In this document: one piece after another, positions 22,973 to 23,129 of the stretch
Layout of the letters: every line of letters starts with the position of its first letter
How positions within the stretch are numbered: position 1 is the first letter of the stretch
Origin: JBBQZO01 sp038207625
Lineage (GTDB): Bacteria; Pseudomonadota; Gammaproteobacteria; Burkholderiales; Burkholderiaceae_D
DNA: 23,129 nucleotides
Reading direction: 5' to 3'
Assembly: GCA_038207625.1 (NCBI GenBank)
Contig: JBBQZO010000055.1
Coordinates: 1 to 23,129, forward strand
Program-made: the position numbers and the translations under genes
The notes under the pieces: model-generated
Databases searched by the model: none
Told to the model about the DNA's origin: nothing
What the model saw: only the letters and a program-made list of their open reading frames with translations

Positions 22973-23129
22973 AAACTGATGCAATGGCCACTCCTGGCGA
23001 TTTAGTGGAAGACTTACCTTATAATGACATAATTAATGGAATAATGCAAGATAACCCCAAGCCCAACAAAACGAAAACAATAGTAGTTGACAATACAAAA
23101 GTAAATGATATATCAACAAGAAAACAAAT
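22955..23129. mobile_element. AT-rich foreign segment joining the lectin repeats (type unknown)
   Basis: From about 22955 the sequence changes from the GC-rich host type to AT-rich; 50 of the last 149 bases are G or C. The change falls inside a coding repeat, at the position where the second lectin unit should lead into a third. No transposase, terminal repeat or att site can be shown with 175 bases, so an inserted mobile element, a recombination boundary and a misassembled contig end all remain possible. Confidence 0.5.
22984..23129 (+). CDS. Start of an unknown AT-rich gene (partial, runs off right edge)
   Basis: Unrecognised. From an ATG at 22984 a frame of 48 codons stays open to the window edge in AT-rich DNA, where chance stops would be frequent. 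The product begins MATPGDLVEDLPYND and continues hydrophilic, rich in Asn, Asp, Lys and Thr (DNPKPNKTKTIVVDN), with no signal peptide or membrane segment. An ATG at 22979 in another frame soon stops. No clear Shine-Dalgarno sequence precedes 22984, so the true start is uncertain. Codon usage (AAT, AAA, ATA) is quite unlike the rest of the window, pointing to acquired DNA. Confidence 0.45.
   Translation, partial: MATPGDLVEDLPYNDIINGIMQDNPKPNKTKTIVVDNTKVNDISTRKQ

Overview
The window looks like chromosomal DNA of a GC-rich betaproteobacterium, most probably family Oxalobacteraceae (Massilia/Duganella/Janthinobacterium type). The basis is the gene order yebC-purD-hemF-nadD-rsfS, the pair pepN-fbp, heavy use of G/C-ending codons and the protein sequences themselves. 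The assignment is inference from family knowledge; no database search was run.

Layout. (1) 1-4376, minus strand: a housekeeping run yebC > purD > (432-bp gap with a possible 48-codon remnant and a strong hairpin) > hemF > nadD > rsfS. The last three are tightly coupled, and rsfS leaves the window at its left edge. (2) 4715-7219, plus strand: an EamA/DMT exporter, methylglyoxal synthase, an NADPH:quinone reductase and an overlapping 48-residue single-span membrane protein. A DUF4136 lipoprotein faces them on the minus strand. (3) 8075-12034, plus strand: aminopeptidase N, class I fructose-1,6-bisphosphatase, a strong hairpin, tRNA-Thr(CGT) and a clear intrinsic terminator. (4) 12233-14385: a small accessory module in which a TetR regulator is divergent from a DUF2141 exported protein and a histidine-motif hydroxylase/desaturase that overlap by 4 bp. 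A TGGACA-TG-TGTCCA operator-like palindrome lies in the divergent promoter. (5) 14619-18900, plus strand: an OmpA/Pal-like lipoprotein, then a three-gene operon with ATGA overlaps made of an OmpR-type response regulator, a sensor kinase and a ClcB-type chloride channel with C-terminal CBS domains. The response regulator carries an in-frame TAA in place of the conserved Tyr codon of GADDY. (6) 19570-20754: a lone periplasmic branched-chain-amino-acid-type binding protein with a terminator. (7) 21335-23129: an M43-type zinc metalloprotease followed by lectin-propeller (PLL-type) repeats. The repeat array stops abruptly at about 22954, where the sequence turns AT-rich (about 34% GC over the last 149 bases) and a new reading frame runs off the right edge.

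The points most worth attention are the nonsense codon in the response regulator of the kinase/ClcB operon, the composition break that cuts the protease-lectin gene, the TetR/hydroxylase/DUF2141 module with its palindrome, and two small unannotated proteins. Long intergenic stretches (1944-2375, 4377-4714, 18901-19569, 20683-21334) hold hairpins, a 33-bp tandem repeat, a perfect 18-bp palindrome and candidate promoters, but no convincing additional large genes.
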